A stretch of DNA of 64,000 nt from Balneola vulgaris DSM 17893 (GCF_000375465.1 NZ_AQXH01000001.1:1139212-1203211); one strand, 5' to 3'; counted from the first letter of the stretch, positions 52,966 through 63,961 are shown. Program-made: numbers and translations. Notes: a model not told the origin generated them from the letters alone.

Positions 52966-54240
52966 CTATCTGATGATAGTTTCAGTTCTTTTTGGGCCCG
53001 TTGAAATGATTGTGAATTTCACACCTAAATATTCTTCTACATAATTAATGTAAGATTTAGCTGCTTCTGGAAGTTCATCCCATTTCGTCATCCCAGAGAT
53101 ATCTTTATCCCAACCTGGAAGTGCAGTATATACGGGCTCAATTTTTTCAATTTCAGTCAAGGAAAGTGGAAATACTTTGGTTTCCTTGCCGTCAATTATA
53201 TAGCTCGTGCACACTTGGATTTCATCGAAACCATCCATCACATCCATTTTTGTGAGGGTAAGTTCATTGATACCATTGATTCTGCATGCATATTTCAATG
53301 CTACTAAATCTAACCAACCACATCTACGTGGGCGACCTGTGGTAGCACCAAACTCATGCCCTTTTTTACGAAGCTCTTCACCCATATCGTCGTGAAGCTC
53401 GGTTGGAAATGGACCATTACCTACGCGAGTACAATACGCTTTAGTGATTCCCATCACATGGGTAAGCGCCGTTGGAGGCACTCCAGATCCAGTACAAGCA
53501 CCACCCGATGTTGGTGACGAAGAAGTTACATAAGGATAGGTACCATGATCTACATCAAGTAAACTACCTTGTGCTCCTTCCAATAGAATCGACTTATTAG
53601 CTTCAAGTCCTTCATGTAACATATTTGTGGTGTTACAAATAAATGGAGAGAGTGTATTGATTGAGTCATCAAGTTCAGCCATTAAATCATCTGCTGAAAG
53701 TGTAGGCTCTTTGTATAAGTTCTCTAATGCAAAGTTGATATCAGCAATATTCTGTTCAATCTTAGATTTAAGCACTTCTTTATCTAGAAGGTCTACCATT
53801 CTAATGCCTACGCGTGATACTTTACTTACATAAGCCGGACCAATACCACGGCCTGTTGTACCAATTGCGTTGCCTGCTCTACGCTTTTCCTTGAGTTGGT
53901 CGAGCAATTTATGGTAAGGTAGAATAACATGAGCTGTTTGACTGATGTGAAATCGACCTTCAAGTTGGAAGCCCATTTCCTTCACGCCTTCAATTTCTTT
54001 TACTAATGCTATTGGATCAATAACAACACCGTTGCCTATTACACAATGGGCATCTCCGTTGAATATACCTGATGGAATAAGGTGAAGTACAACCGTTTTA
54101 TCATCGAACTTAAGGGTATGCCCTGCATTTGCCCCTCCTTGGTACCGAACTACGTATTCGGCCTTATCGCTCAAAAGATCAACGATCTTACCTTTACCTT
54201 CATCACCCCACTGGGCTCCAATAACTACTCTAACTGACAT
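52966..54240 (-). CDS. purA: Adenylosuccinate synthetase
   Basis: 424 residues; makes adenylosuccinate from IMP, aspartate and GTP in AMP synthesis. Motifs: VVIGAQWGDEGKGKIVDLLS at the N-terminus (catalytic Asp and P-loop), GGANAGHTL with the catalytic His, GTTGRGIGPAYVSKVSRVGIRM, LLEGAQGSLLDVDHGTYPYVTSS, TGSGVPPTAL and EFGATTGRPRRCGWLD. Length is normal. It is flanked by two terminators, so it forms a single-gene unit between the STAS gene and the M14 peptidase. Confidence 0.97.
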   Translation of the reverse strand: MSVRVVIGAQWGDEGKGKIVDLLSDKAEYVVRYQGGANAGHTLKFDDKTVVLHLIPSGIFNGDAHCVIGNGVVIDPIALVKEIEGVKEMGFQLEGRFHISQTAHVILPYHKLLDQLKEKRRAGNAIGTTGRGIGPAYVSKVSRVGIRMVDLLDKEVLKSKIEQNIADINFALENLYKEPTLSADDLMAELDDSINTLSPFICNTTNMLHEGLEANKSILLEGAQGSLLDVDHGTYPYVTSSSPTSGGACTGSGVPPTALTHVMGITKAYCTRVGNGPFPTELHDDMGEELRKKGHEFGATTGRPRRCGWLDLVALKYACRINGINELTLTKMDVMDGFDEIQVCTSYIIDGKETKVFPLSLTEIEKIEPVYTALPGWDKDISGMTKWDELPEAAKSYINYVEEYLGVKFTIISTGPKRTETIIR

Positions 54241-54260
54241 ATTTAAAAATGATTTGCAAT

Positions 54261-54292
54261 AAAAAAGGGGTGTAGTAATCTACACCCCTTTT
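54261..54292 (-). terminator. Intrinsic terminator after the STAS gene
   Basis: 12-bp perfect stem (54263-54274 with 54281-54292), with an A run at 54261-54266 forming the T-tract on the minus strand. Confidence 0.88.
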
Positions 54293-54318
54293 GAGTTCTA
54301 TTTGAATACAGTTTTCAA

Positions 54319-54663
54319 CTATCCTTCGTTGAAAGATTCTGCCGCTTCTTCAACCGATTTGTAGTGTTTGAACACCGTGATCAATTTCGTCACGATTAAC
54401 AAACTTTCAATTTTATCGGTTGCGTTAGCAATGCGAAGGTCTCCACCAGCTTTGCGCATAGTGGTTAGGCCGCCAATTAGCATACCTAGACCCGAAGAGT
54501 TCATGAACTTTACTTTACCAAGGTCTACTACAATATTGTTTTTCCCTGCGTCAATTAGCTCATGAAGTTTTTCGTTCAGGCTAACCGCATCGGGTCCACC
54601 CATTACGTTACCCTTAAATTCGATAACTACGCTATTGTAGCGTTCTGATGTATTAAAGCTCAT
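54319..54663 (-). CDS. STAS-domain anti-sigma factor antagonist
   Basis: 114 residues, one STAS domain. The phosphorylatable Ser lies in DLGKVKFMNSSGLGMLIGG (Ser56 by analogy with SpoIIAA Ser58), so partner switching with a kinase/anti-sigma factor is expected. No kinase or sigma gene is adjacent. It follows secD-secF on the same strand with 21 bp between, so it is probably read from the same mRNA, ending at the 54261-54292 terminator. Confidence 0.9.
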   Translation of the reverse strand: MSFNTSERYNSVVIEFKGNVMGGPDAVSLNEKLHELIDAGKNNIVVDLGKVKFMNSSGLGMLIGGLTTMRKAGGDLRIANATDKIESLLIVTKLITVFKHYKSVEEAAESFNEG

Positions 54664-54684
54664 AACTACTCTATTTTAAACTTT

Positions 54685-55593
54685 TTATTTTTTGGTTTTG
54701 GCTTCCAGTTCAACCACCAAAGCACTAGCTACAAACAGCGAACTGTACGTACCTAACACAATACCAATTAATAGTGCAAAAGAAAATCCTTTTAACACTT
54801 CACCGCCGAAAATAAACAGCACAACAACCACAAACAAGGTCGTAATTGAAGTGATTACTGTTCGGCTTAATGTATCGTTCAAACTTTTGTTCACCATAGG
54901 GATGTATTCCATGCCTTTATGAACAATGCTATTCTCACGAATACGGTCAAATACAACCACAGTATCATTCAATGAATAACCAACAATGGTTAAGAATGCT
55001 GCGATAATATTTTGATCAATCAATAAGCTAAAGTTTACCCAATCATTCATCAATGTAAAAATACCTAAAGTAATAATTACATCATGGAATAATGCGGCAA
55101 CGGCCCCAGCAGAGAATGTCCATCTTCTAAAACGAATCAGAATATAAACGAAGATAATAGCCATAGAGTAAATGATAGACTGAAGTCCACCAGATTTTAA
55201 ATCTTCGGCTACTCTTGGACCTACACTGTCCGATTTCTCAACAAATGCGCTGTTTGATGGGTACGTTTGGCTTACCGTTGAAGTGATGATGTTTTCTACA
55301 TCGTTGATTGCACTTTCATTATCGGTACGAACTAGAATCTCAGTTTCAGAACCAAAAAGCTTTACTTCTGGGCTTGATCCTAGAGGATCGGTTAAGGCAC
55401 TTCTTAGTTCCGATACATTTACAGGTTGCTCAAACTTTAAAACGAATTCCTTACCGCCTTTAAAGTCGATGCCATACTGAAGACCTTTCGTGAAAATGGT
55501 AGCAATGGATAAAACCAATAGAATACCAGAGATCACATAGGCCACTTTTCGTTTTGAAACGAAATCAAAATTTGGTGTTTCAAACCATCTCAT
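54685..55593 (-). CDS. secF: Protein translocase subunit SecF
   Basis: 302 residues with about six membrane helices. SecF helps SecYEG export using the proton gradient together with SecD. Marks: the first helix and GLQYGIDFKGGKEFVLKFEQPV, then the DSVGPRVAEDLKSGGL segment, FALLIGIVLGTYSSLFVA at the end, and the central GYSLNDTVVVFDRIREN with the conserved Asp/Arg. Length is normal. It lies 36 bp downstream of secD. Confidence 0.96.
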   Translation of the reverse strand: MRWFETPNFDFVSKRKVAYVISGILLVLSIATIFTKGLQYGIDFKGGKEFVLKFEQPVNVSELRSALTDPLGSSPEVKLFGSETEILVRTDNESAINDVENIITSTVSQTYPSNSAFVEKSDSVGPRVAEDLKSGGLQSIIYSMAIIFVYILIRFRRWTFSAGAVAALFHDVIITLGIFTLMNDWVNFSLLIDQNIIAAFLTIVGYSLNDTVVVFDRIRENSIVHKGMEYIPMVNKSLNDTLSRTVITSITTLFVVVVLFIFGGEVLKGFSFALLIGIVLGTYSSLFVASALVVELEAKTKK

Positions 55594-55629
55594 AATGTTT
55601 TCCTTTTTCTCTTAAAATTTTTGTGTGGA

Positions 55630-57444
55630 TTATCCAAAGTTTACTGAATCAGACTTAGCACGAGTCAGGTAATCAATCACAACACGTGTGATAATGATCG
55701 CACTAAATAGCGAACAACAGATACCTGCTAATAGAGTTACTGCGAAACCTTTAATCGGTCCAACACCAAAACTCAATAGTACTAAAGCAACAAATCCAGT
55801 AGTGATGTTGGCATCAATAATGGCACTCATTGCGTTAGAGTAACCTGCTGAAATAGCTGCTTTGATAGTTTTACCCGTTCTTTGCTCTTCACGAATACGA
55901 TCAAAGATCAGAACATTGGCATCCACGGCCATACCTATGGTTAACACGATACCCGCCATACCAGGCAGTGTAAGTGTTGCTTTGAAACCAGCTAAAATTC
56001 CAAGAATAAATATAATGTTTAGTAGTAGTGCTAAATCTGCTACTGCACCACCTGTTCGGTAGTATACAATCATAAAGATGGCAACGATTCCTAAACCGAT
56101 AAGTACAGAATTTAAACTCGCATCAATAGAAGCTTGTCCAAGAGAAGCCCCAACCGTACGCTCTTCAACAATCTCAAGTGGAGCAGGTAATGCACCAGAA
56201 AGTAGAATGTTCACTAAGTCATCGGCTTCGCCAACATTTTCAACGCCCGTAATAGAAGAACGACCGTTGCTAATTTTACTAATTACATTAGGGAAGGTAT
56301 ATACATAACCGTCGAGTACGATAGCTACCGGCTTATTGATATTAGCACCTGTAATACGAGCCCAATCTCTAGCGCCTTCAGCGTTCATAGTCATTGAAAC
56401 TTCAGGGATGTTTGTAGCTGGGTCGAATTGAACCGTAGCTTCTTCAATAACTTCACCTGTTAACTCAACATCTTCTTTAACACCGTATAGCGAGAATACT
56501 TCTTCACCATTCACTCCAAATGGAAGTGAGTTTGCACTCCATAACACAGTAGTGTTACGAGGCATCATGCGCTGGATGTTTTCGTCTGCTAGTAATGCGT
56601 TTACTTCTGCAGTGTCTTGCTCGGCTGCGTACCCAAGAACATAAGGACTTTGACCAGGGCTAAGAACTTCAAGAAGTGCATTAGGCTGAATAGTATTTAA
56701 GCTATCACCTTCATCTCCAGCGGCTTTCTCATCGAAGTAGTTGTATACCTGCTGAATGAATGAGCTAAACTCGTTGGCATTTGCCGCCACTCTAAATTCA
56801 AGGCGAGCAGTTCCCTTCAGAAGGTTTCTAACACGCTGTTTGTCGTCTACACCAGGAAGCTCAACTACAATACGGTCGGTTCCCTGTTTGATGATAGAAG
56901 GCTCCGTTACACCGAATCTATCCACACGAGTACGGATAATTTCGATAGCTCTGTCTAAAGCTTCCGTTCTTTGTGCTTTTAGGAAAGTCACAATTTCTTG
57001 GTTTGTAGAGCGGCGAGTGATGTCAGCAGCATCGTTTCTGAAATATCTGCTTAAACGAGCACCTTCAGCAGTAGCTTCAAACTCAGCCTGCATTTCATCG
57101 ATGAAATCAGTGTCGTTTTCTAAAGCACGCTCACGCGCTGTAGCTACTACTTGCTCTAGATTTTCATCTAAATTTTCGCCCGCTAATTCTAGAATCAACT
57201 GTGGAGTTCCCACTTCTAGCATAACGTACATTCCACCTTGGAGGTCAAGACCTAAGTTTAGAGTACGTTCTTTTATACTGGCTAATTTTTCGCGGTTTTC
57301 ATCTACATACTGAAGACTATCAGATGGAGATAACTCGCTAATTTGTTTTTGCTCCAGATTGTACTGGATGGTTGGAAATAGGTACCAAAGCGTCATTGCT
57401 AAAAAAGCAGCTATGAGACCGATTTTTAATCCGTTTCCTTGCAT
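55630..57444 (-). CDS. secD: Protein translocase subunit SecD
   Basis: 604 residues from the ATG at 57444 (GLKIGLIAAFLAMTLWYLFP is the first membrane helix; an in-frame ATG at 57507 adds 21 unlikely residues). Family marks are LNLGLDLQGGMYVMLEV, RVDRFGVTEPSIIKQGTDRIVVELPGVDD, the periplasmic P1 head, AIVLDGYVYTFPNVISKISNGRSSITG, then the proton-path helix GMAVDANVLIFDRIREE. The large periplasmic domain is of normal size. secF and a STAS gene follow. Confidence 0.96.
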   Translation of the reverse strand: MQGNGLKIGLIAAFLAMTLWYLFPTIQYNLEQKQISELSPSDSLQYVDENREKLASIKERTLNLGLDLQGGMYVMLEVGTPQLILELAGENLDENLEQVVATARERALENDTDFIDEMQAEFEATAEGARLSRYFRNDAADITRRSTNQEIVTFLKAQRTEALDRAIEIIRTRVDRFGVTEPSIIKQGTDRIVVELPGVDDKQRVRNLLKGTARLEFRVAANANEFSSFIQQVYNYFDEKAAGDEGDSLNTIQPNALLEVLSPGQSPYVLGYAAEQDTAEVNALLADENIQRMMPRNTTVLWSANSLPFGVNGEEVFSLYGVKEDVELTGEVIEEATVQFDPATNIPEVSMTMNAEGARDWARITGANINKPVAIVLDGYVYTFPNVISKISNGRSSITGVENVGEADDLVNILLSGALPAPLEIVEERTVGASLGQASIDASLNSVLIGLGIVAIFMIVYYRTGGAVADLALLLNIIFILGILAGFKATLTLPGMAGIVLTIGMAVDANVLIFDRIREEQRTGKTIKAAISAGYSNAMSAIIDANITTGFVALVLLSFGVGPIKGFAVTLLAGICCSLFSAIIITRVVIDYLTRAKSDSVNFG

Positions 57445-57574
57445 GGTTGTAAGATTATAAGTGTTGAATATTAATGGAATGAGTGTGTTCGCCAGGCGAG
57501 CACTCAACTTTTTTTAAAAAAACTTTTGAAGTATTAAAGCCTGAAAATGATTGGCTTACAATGGTTTATTAAAC

Positions 57575-58120
57575 CTAGGGTGCGTTTATAGCTACCCCTG
57601 AGAGATGAGGAGTTTGGGAAGTGGTAGAGGTAAATGTTTCCCATCCTGCTTCAACTTTAACTAAGTTATTTAAGCATGAAGCGGCTACCGTTTTAACAGA
57701 CTTAGATAGGTTTTTAGCCTCTGATTGCTGAATAGCTCCAGTTTTGGCTGGCTCCAACAATACGGCCTTACCCATGCCTGCGTTTGAATTCTGATAGTCT
57801 TCCCATTCTTTGATAAGTACATCAAAGATATCAGAATGTGAATCATCCGAGAGTGGAAATTCAAAATCATCTGGGTTTTCAGAAATAATCTCAGATGCTT
57901 TACGAATTACTTCTTCGAGCTCTGAAGTATCAGAACTTAGGTCACCAATTAATCTTTTTACGTCACTATTCTGCTCGCTAATAACCTTAGCATCTAGCCA
58001 TGAAGTAAATACATTATGCATCTCCTTCTGCTGAATAGGCTCAACGAGGTGAAGAGATATACTTAATAGCAGAATTGCTATGGTATATACTTGAGTAATA
58101 TGGATTCTGAATGATTTCAC
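57575..58120 (-). CDS. Exported protein of unknown function
   Basis: 181 residues. An N-terminal signal-like helix (VYTIAILLLSISLHLV) is followed by an acidic, helical body (EEVIRKASEIISENPDDFEFPLS) and a C-terminal part with one Cys (ASCLNNLVKVEAGWETF). I do not recognise it and no motif is visible. It lies alone between secD and uvrA on the same strand; an antisense frame at 57810-58034 is not credible beside it. Base composition does not differ from its neighbours. Confidence 0.65.
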   Translation of the reverse strand: MKSFRIHITQVYTIAILLLSISLHLVEPIQQKEMHNVFTSWLDAKVISEQNSDVKRLIGDLSSDTSELEEVIRKASEIISENPDDFEFPLSDDSHSDIFDVLIKEWEDYQNSNAGMGKAVLLEPAKTGAIQQSEAKNLSKSVKTVAASCLNNLVKVEAGWETFTSTTSQTPHLSGVAINAP

Positions 58121-58189
58121 AGAGCATCAATATATAAAACTATGATCTACTCAATCAATTAAGTTTTGCATTCTAACAAATGCAGACTT

Positions 58190-61042
58190 TTAATCCGTCT
58201 CTACAAGCTCACTCGCTTTTTCTAAACGATCGAATTCTTGCTTTAAGAACCTTCCTGTGTGAGAATGCTCAATGTTCGACACCTCTTTAGGAGTACCTTC
58301 CGCGATGATTTCACCACCACCTCGGCCTCCTTCAGGACCTAAATCAATTACCCAGTCTGAGGCTTTAATAAGGTCTAAGTTATGCTCTATCACCATCACG
58401 GTGTTTCCCTTATCCACAAGCTGTTGTATCACATTCACCAACATTCGAACATCTTGGAAATGAAGCCCTGTAGTAGGCTCATCCATTACATACAGTGTAT
58501 CTCCTGTACCAATTTTTGATAACTCTCTAGCTAACTTAATGCGCTGTGCTTCCCCACCACTTAAGGTCGTACTCGACTGCCCTAAGGTTAAATACCCTAA
58601 GCCTACAGAGGTTAATGTTTTTAATATTCGACTAATAGTTGGTTGTGCACTGAAGAATTCAGCAGCATCAGACACAGGCATTTCAAGTACATCTGAAATG
58701 TTTTTACTCTTGTAATAGATTTCCAGAGTTTCACGGTTATAGCGCTTCCCATTACAAGTTTCACACGTCACATAAACATCTGGCAAGAAATTCATTTCAA
58801 TTTTACGAACACCATCGCCTTGGCAGGTCTCACACCTACCGCCTTTCACATTAAACGAAAAACGACCTTGATCATATCCACGAATCTTTGCCTCCGGTAG
58901 TTCGGCAAACAATCTTCTTATGTGATCAAACACTTTAGTATAGGTCCCTGGATTTGAACGAGGAGTTCTACCAATAGGACTCTGATCAATTGAAATAATC
59001 TTATCTATGTTATCTAAACCTTCAATCGTGTCGAATGGAAGTGGTACACTTTTCGATTTATAGAAATGATTCGATAGCGTTGGCACCAACGTTTGATTGA
59101 TAAGTGAACTCTTGCCGCTACCACTTACACCTGTTACTGAAATGAATGTACCCAATGGAATCTCAAGATCTACATTCTTCAGATTATGACCTCGAGCATT
59201 CTTAATACTTAGCTTCTTACCACTTCCTTTTCTGTATTCATTTGGAACTTCAATGAGTTCCAAGTCCTTCAAGAAACGAGCCGTCATTGAATCTTCAGTC
59301 AATTCTTCTGGCTTCCCAGCTGATACAATATGACCTCCGTTAACACCAGCTCCAGGCCCTAAATCAATCACAAAATCAGCATGCTCAATGGTTTCTCTAT
59401 CATGCTCCACTACCAATACACTGTTGCCTAAGTCACGAAGCATTTCCAGTGATTTGATGAGCTTAATATTATCTCGCTGATGCAGCCCTATACTTGGTTC
59501 ATCTAAAATGTAAAGTACGCCTACTAGCTGTGTACCAATTTGAGTAGCTAATCGAATACGTTGCGCTTCTCCACCACTCAATGTCTGTGCTTCTCGATCT
59601 AAATTCAGGTAATCAAGCCCCACATTCAGCAAAAAGTCGAGACGGTCTCGTACTTCTTTTAATACTTGGCTACCAATAAGCTGCTGACGCTCTGTTAAAT
59701 TGATATTGTATAGGGTATTTCGAAGCCCATCAATGTCCATTTTCACTAGGTCATGGATATTGTAATCATCAATTTTGTAGGAAAGAGCTTCTTTATTTAA
59801 CCTACCACCATTGCAACTAGGGCATACTACTTTACTCATGTATGCTTTTGCTTTCTCCCGTTGCTTGGGCGACTTACTATTCTCGTATTGATCGACAATC
59901 ATTTTGCGCAAACCTTCAAACTTATGTTTATAGGTTACACTATTGTCTTTAAAATCGTAGCTCACTGAGAATTTGGTATCACCACCACCATTCATCAGTA
60001 AGTCAAATACTTCCTCGGGGTATTTTTTTAGAGGAGTTTCAAAGTCTAGATTAACTGATTCTAGAACTGCTTTCAATTGCTTGAATACGAATACATCACG
60101 GGGTGCTCCAAGAAACCGAATTCCGCCTTCTGCAACCGATTGATCCCGATTTGGAACTAGGAGGTCCCAACTCACATCATACGTATGGCCTAAACCATCA
60201 CAACTAGAACAGGCACCATATGGTGAGTTGAAAGAAAAAAGATTGGGTGCAGGGTCTTCGTAGGCTAACCCACTTTCAGCATCAAATAACTTTTGAGAGA
60301 ATAGCCGATCGTTAAATCCTTCTTTGTCTTTAACGGCGAGTATTACATTTCCATCCGCCATTTCAAGCGCTAAGCGAATACTTTCTGAAATTCTCTTCTC
60401 ACTTTTCGGTGAAATCACGAATCGATCTACCACCACTTCTATATTGTGGGTTTTATATCGATCTAGTTTCATCCCTTTTTCAAGCTCAACTAGCTCTCCG
60501 TCAACACGCGCACTTAAAAAGCCTTGCTTTATAGTTTGCTCAAATAACTCGCGGTAATGCCCTTTTCTACCTCTTACTACCGGGGCTAAACAGTATGCTT
60601 TGGTTCCTTCAGGCATGGCCATTACGGCAGCTACCACTTGTTCCGCCGATTGTTTCTCCATCACATTTCCCGAAACATACGAGTATGGCACACCTACACG
60701 TGCATAGAGCAATCGAAGGAAGTCATAGATTTCAGTAACGGTTCCAACCGTAGAACGTGGATTTCGATTGGTGGTTTTTTGATCAATGGAAATAACAGGT
60801 GAGAGTCCATCGATGAAATCAACGGCTGGTCGTTCCATCATTCCAAGGAACTGGCGAGCATAGGCCGAAAGGGACTCCAAAAAACGGCGTTGGCCTTCAG
60901 CGTAAATAGTATCGAATGCTAATGAGGATTTTCCCGAACCTGATAAGCCTGTGATAACCACTAATTCATCACGAGGTATATCTATATCAAAGTTTTTGAG
61001 GTTGTGTTCTCGAGCGCCACGAACTACAATATTCTGCTGCAA
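58190..61042 (-). CDS. uvrA: Excinuclease ABC subunit A
   Basis: 950 residues; damage-sensing ATPase of nucleotide excision repair. Two ABC modules are complete: Walker [10 protein letters not shown] and GVSGSGKSS, signatures [12 protein letters not shown] and [12 protein letters not shown], and Walker [12 protein letters not shown] and [11 protein letters not shown]. CxxC zinc-module pairs occur as [24 protein letters not shown] and CETCNGKR, where family UvrA needs them. Length is normal. SOS control by LexA is common for uvrA; I see no clear box upstream, so this is open. Confidence 0.97.
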   Translation of the reverse strand: MQQNIVVRGAREHNLKNFDIDIPRDELVVITGLSGSGKSSLAFDTIYAEGQRRFLESLSAYARQFLGMMERPAVDFIDGLSPVISIDQKTTNRNPRSTVGTVTEIYDFLRLLYARVGVPYSYVSGNVMEKQSAEQVVAAVMAMPEGTKAYCLAPVVRGRKGHYRELFEQTIKQGFLSARVDGELVELEKGMKLDRYKTHNIEVVVDRFVISPKSEKRISESIRLALEMADGNVILAVKDKEGFNDRLFSQKLFDAESGLAYEDPAPNLFSFNSPYGACSSCDGLGHTYDVSWDLLVPNRDQSVAEGGIRFLGAPRDVFVFKQLKAVLESVNLDFETPLKKYPEEVFDLLMNGGGDTKFSVSYDFKDNSVTYKHKFEGLRKMIVDQYENSKSPKQREKAKAYMSKVVCPSCNGGRLNKEALSYKIDDYNIHDLVKMDIDGLRNTLYNINLTERQQLIGSQVLKEVRDRLDFLLNVGLDYLNLDREAQTLSGGEAQRIRLATQIGTQLVGVLYILDEPSIGLHQRDNIKLIKSLEMLRDLGNSVLVVEHDRETIEHADFVIDLGPGAGVNGGHIVSAGKPEELTEDSMTARFLKDLELIEVPNEYRKGSGKKLSIKNARGHNLKNVDLEIPLGTFISVTGVSGSGKSSLINQTLVPTLSNHFYKSKSVPLPFDTIEGLDNIDKIISIDQSPIGRTPRSNPGTYTKVFDHIRRLFAELPEAKIRGYDQGRFSFNVKGGRCETCQGDGVRKIEMNFLPDVYVTCETCNGKRYNRETLEIYYKSKNISDVLEMPVSDAAEFFSAQPTISRILKTLTSVGLGYLTLGQSSTTLSGGEAQRIKLARELSKIGTGDTLYVMDEPTTGLHFQDVRMLVNVIQQLVDKGNTVMVIEHNLDLIKASDWVIDLGPEGGRGGGEIIAEGTPKEVSNIEHSHTGRFLKQEFDRLEKASELVETD

Positions 61043-61118
61043 TGGTCTGTTTATTTGAGGTTCAAGCCAACTTAAAGTATAAGCAACAGATTACACAAAA
61101 CCTTCATTCAAATTAATT

Positions 61119-62423
61119 CTACGAACCAACCTGAGAGTTGCTAGTTCTAGTCATCATATTATATTGGCGAACGAATAAACGATTAGGGAATACGCCATCT
61201 ACATCTTCAGAATATTCTTCCTTAATTCTCTTTAGGTAATACATAGGTACTTTGCCCATGTTCTTAGCTTCAATTTCACCACGCGTTTCGCATTCAAAGA
61301 ATTCTTTCACACGCTCGTATGTAGCTTCAGAAATATTGATGTAATTAGTATCTGCATTTTGCTCCATTCTGGAAGCTAAATTTACGGCTGAACCCCAGAT
61401 GTCGTATGCGAATCTTTTCTTACCAATCACACCAACTACCGACTCACCAGTATGAATACCAATACGAAGTGGGAAATGAGGAATTGATGAATTGAGACTA
61501 TGCTTCGCATTATCCATAAAGTATTTCATCTTCAAAGCAGCTAGAACAACATCAATAGGATGGGTTTCATTACGATCAGGAAGTCCCCCTACCGCCATAT
61601 AGCTATCGCCAATGGTCTTAATCTTAATCAAATTGTGCTCTTCCGCATAATTATCGAATTGATCAAAGTAATGTGTTAAGCTATTGATCAATTTTTCAGG
61701 ACTTAAATCTGGTACTACTTTACTGAAGCCGTCAAAATCAGTGAACATTATAGTTACATCTTCATATCGCTCTGGCGTAACCGTACCATAGGCTAATAAA
61801 CTATCCGCAATCTTTTTCGGAAATACATTTTGAAGCAGATCTTCATGCTCGTTTTTCGAGAGCTCCAATTCTTGATTTATAGATCTAAGCTGCTGCTTAA
61901 TATTCTCAAGTTCTCTGTTTTGTGCTAAAGTATTTTTGTAGGTGGATACTAATAAATTAACTAAATGCGTGTAATCAGCCTTGATGTTATAATTTTTATT
62001 ATCAATGGCTACATTGATCATTTCTCGGTCAGTAAAGGGCTTTACTGGGTTATTTAGCAATTCATCAATTTTGCTAAATAACGTTTCATCATCATAGGGC
62101 TTGGTAAGATAGTTATCAGCTCCAGCCGATATTCCTTTCATTAAAGAATCGGTGGTAACCATAGAGGTAACCAAAATCACTGGAATCTGGTGTAAACGGC
62201 TGTCATTCTTGATTTTACTACACAGCTCATAGCCATCCATTAGTGGCATCTCAACATCACTAATCACAAGATCGGGATATTCAGAACGAACTAATGATAG
62301 GGCTTCCTCTCCATTTGGTGCCGTGATAACATCAAACCCTTTATGTATCAACTTATGGCGGGTAAGAGTAACCAATGCAGGGTAATCATCGACCACCAAA
62401 ATTTTTGATTTTGTACCAAGCAT
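61119..62423 (-). CDS. Response regulator-adenylate cyclase fusion
   Basis: 434 residues. Receiver domain at about 8-122: acidic pair Asp12-Asp13, phospho-acceptor Asp56 in ISDVEMPLMDG, Lys108 in LTKPYDD. A coiled-coil linker (about 160-195, ENIKQQLRSINQELELSK) leads to a class III cyclase domain at about 220-405. Metal Asp229 and Asp273, purine-selecting Lys269 and Asp341 (adenine type), and transition-state Asn348/Arg352 are all in place, so the enzyme should make cAMP. No partner histidine kinase is adjacent. It is divergent from the DAHP synthase gene with 123 bp between. Confidence 0.92.
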   Translation of the reverse strand: MLGTKSKILVVDDYPALVTLTRHKLIHKGFDVITAPNGEEALSLVRSEYPDLVISDVEMPLMDGYELCSKIKNDSRLHQIPVILVTSMVTTDSLMKGISAGADNYLTKPYDDETLFSKIDELLNNPVKPFTDREMINVAIDNKNYNIKADYTHLVNLLVSTYKNTLAQNRELENIKQQLRSINQELELSKNEHEDLLQNVFPKKIADSLLAYGTVTPERYEDVTIMFTDFDGFSKVVPDLSPEKLINSLTHYFDQFDNYAEEHNLIKIKTIGDSYMAVGGLPDRNETHPIDVVLAALKMKYFMDNAKHSLNSSIPHFPLRIGIHTGESVVGVIGKKRFAYDIWGSAVNLASRMEQNADTNYINISEATYERVKEFFECETRGEIEAKNMGKVPMYYLKRIKEEYSEDVDGVFPNRLFVRQYNMMTRTSNSQVGS

Positions 62424-62546
62424 ATTGTCTACTGATTTATTGCGCTGCTAATATACCTATATATTATATATCCTATAATTAGGGAATTTTTAGAGAGCAT
62501 CCTCCCATAAATTCTTATAACTTATGCCGCCTCAAACTCTCATAGC

Positions 62547-63905
62547 ATGCAAAACACTTTGAAACAGCACTGGAACCCAACTTCTTGGAAAGACAAGCCG
62601 ATTAAGCAACTTCCTGAATACCCTAATCAGGAACACTTAACCGAAAGTTATAATAAGCTAACAAAACTCCCCCCTCTTGTAACTTCATGGGAAATTGAGG
62701 CCCTTAAGAGCAAGTTAGCTGAAGTCTCAATGGGTAAAAGCTTTTTACTCCAAGGTGGAGATTGTGCAGAGAGTTTTGATGCTACTACCTCCCCTAAAAT
62801 TGTGAACATGTTGAAGGTGATGCTCCAGATGAGTTTCATATTGATTCATGAGATGGGAGTGCCTGTACATAGAATTGGACGTATTGCCGGGCAGTATGCT
62901 AAGCCCCGATCAAGCGATTTTGAGCAAGTAGGCGACAAAAAGATATACAGTTACCGTGGGGATCTTATCAACCGTTACGAAGCTACTGAAGAAGCCCGAA
63001 TCCCAGACCCAGAACGCTTAATAGAAGGATATCATAAAGCAGGGCTTACTATAAATTTCTTGCGTGCTCTTGCCGATGAAGGCTTTGCTGATTTACGCCA
63101 TCCAGAGCAATGGGAACTCGATTTCATGCTGAATAATAAATATTACGCTGAATACGAGGCTATGGTAGAATCGATTACAAAAGCTGTGCGTTTTATGGAA
63201 TCGATAGCCCCAACTCGCGTAAATAGCTTGCAAAAAGCTGATTTTTACACTTCACATGAAGCATTGAACTTATATTACGATGCTGCTCAAACGCGTGAAG
63301 TTCCTAGAAAAACGGGATTCTTTAATCTGAGTGCACATATGGTTTGGGTGGGTAACCGAACGCGTGAACTTGAAGGGGCTCATGTGGAATATCTACGAGG
63401 CATTCAAAATCCAATTGGCATCAAGGTAGGGACTCCATTCGAAGTTGATGAAACCATCAGGTTAATCGAGACCTTAAACCCTACCCATGAAAGTGGTAAG
63501 ATTGTTCTTATTACCCGTTTTGGAAAAGAAGAGATTGAAAATGGACTTCCTCCACTTATTCAAGCCGTTCGAAAAGAAGGACTCCCAGTGGTTTGGAGTT
63601 CTGATCCTATGCATGGAAATACTTTCGCTACGGATACATCTCTAAAAACTCGCAACTTTGACCATATTCTTGAAGAGATTAAGTCGGCCTTTGCCATTCA
63701 CCGTGCAGAGGGAAGCTACTTAGGTGGAGTTCATTTAGAAATGACAGGGGATAATGTAACTGAATGTGTAGGAGGAGCCAAAGGTTTGAATGAATCTGGA
63801 CTATCTACGAACTACGAAACATTCTGTGATCCTCGTTTGAATTATGAGCAGAGTTTAGAGCTCGCATTTCTTATTGCCAAAGAGTGGAAACAAAGTTATT
63901 TCTGA
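62547..63905 (+). CDS. 3-Deoxy-7-phosphoheptulonate synthase, class II
   Basis: 452 residues of the plant-like (type II) DAHP synthase family; condenses erythrose 4-phosphate and PEP in the first step of aromatic amino-acid synthesis. Motifs: LQGGDCAESFDATTS with the metal Cys, HRIGRIAGQYAKPRSSDFE, SHEALNLYYD, NRTRELEGAHVEYLRGIQNPIGIKVG and HLEMTGDNVTECVGG. Length and order are standard. It has its own promoter region and a terminator, so it forms a single-gene unit. Confidence 0.96.
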   Translation: MQNTLKQHWNPTSWKDKPIKQLPEYPNQEHLTESYNKLTKLPPLVTSWEIEALKSKLAEVSMGKSFLLQGGDCAESFDATTSPKIVNMLKVMLQMSFILIHEMGVPVHRIGRIAGQYAKPRSSDFEQVGDKKIYSYRGDLINRYEATEEARIPDPERLIEGYHKAGLTINFLRALADEGFADLRHPEQWELDFMLNNKYYAEYEAMVESITKAVRFMESIAPTRVNSLQKADFYTSHEALNLYYDAAQTREVPRKTGFFNLSAHMVWVGNRTRELEGAHVEYLRGIQNPIGIKVGTPFEVDETIRLIETLNPTHESGKIVLITRFGKEEIENGLPPLIQAVRKEGLPVVWSSDPMHGNTFATDTSLKTRNFDHILEEIKSAFAIHRAEGSYLGGVHLEMTGDNVTECVGGAKGLNESGLSTNYETFCDPRLNYEQSLELAFLIAKEWKQSYF

Positions 63906-63928
63906 TTTTCACCATCCATATTTTGATC

Positions 63929-63961
63929 AAAGCCCCTTACAATTGTATGGGGCTTTTTTTT
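63929..63961 (+). terminator. Intrinsic terminator after DAHP synthase
   Basis: Stem AAAGCCCC (63929-63936) with GGGGCTTT (63949-63956), inner bases TTACAATTGTAT, and a T run to 63961. Confidence 0.88.

Noticed and set aside
56756-57313. 185-residue plus-strand frame
   Set aside because: Antisense to the secD periplasmic domain, Arg/Ser-rich shadow without any family pattern.
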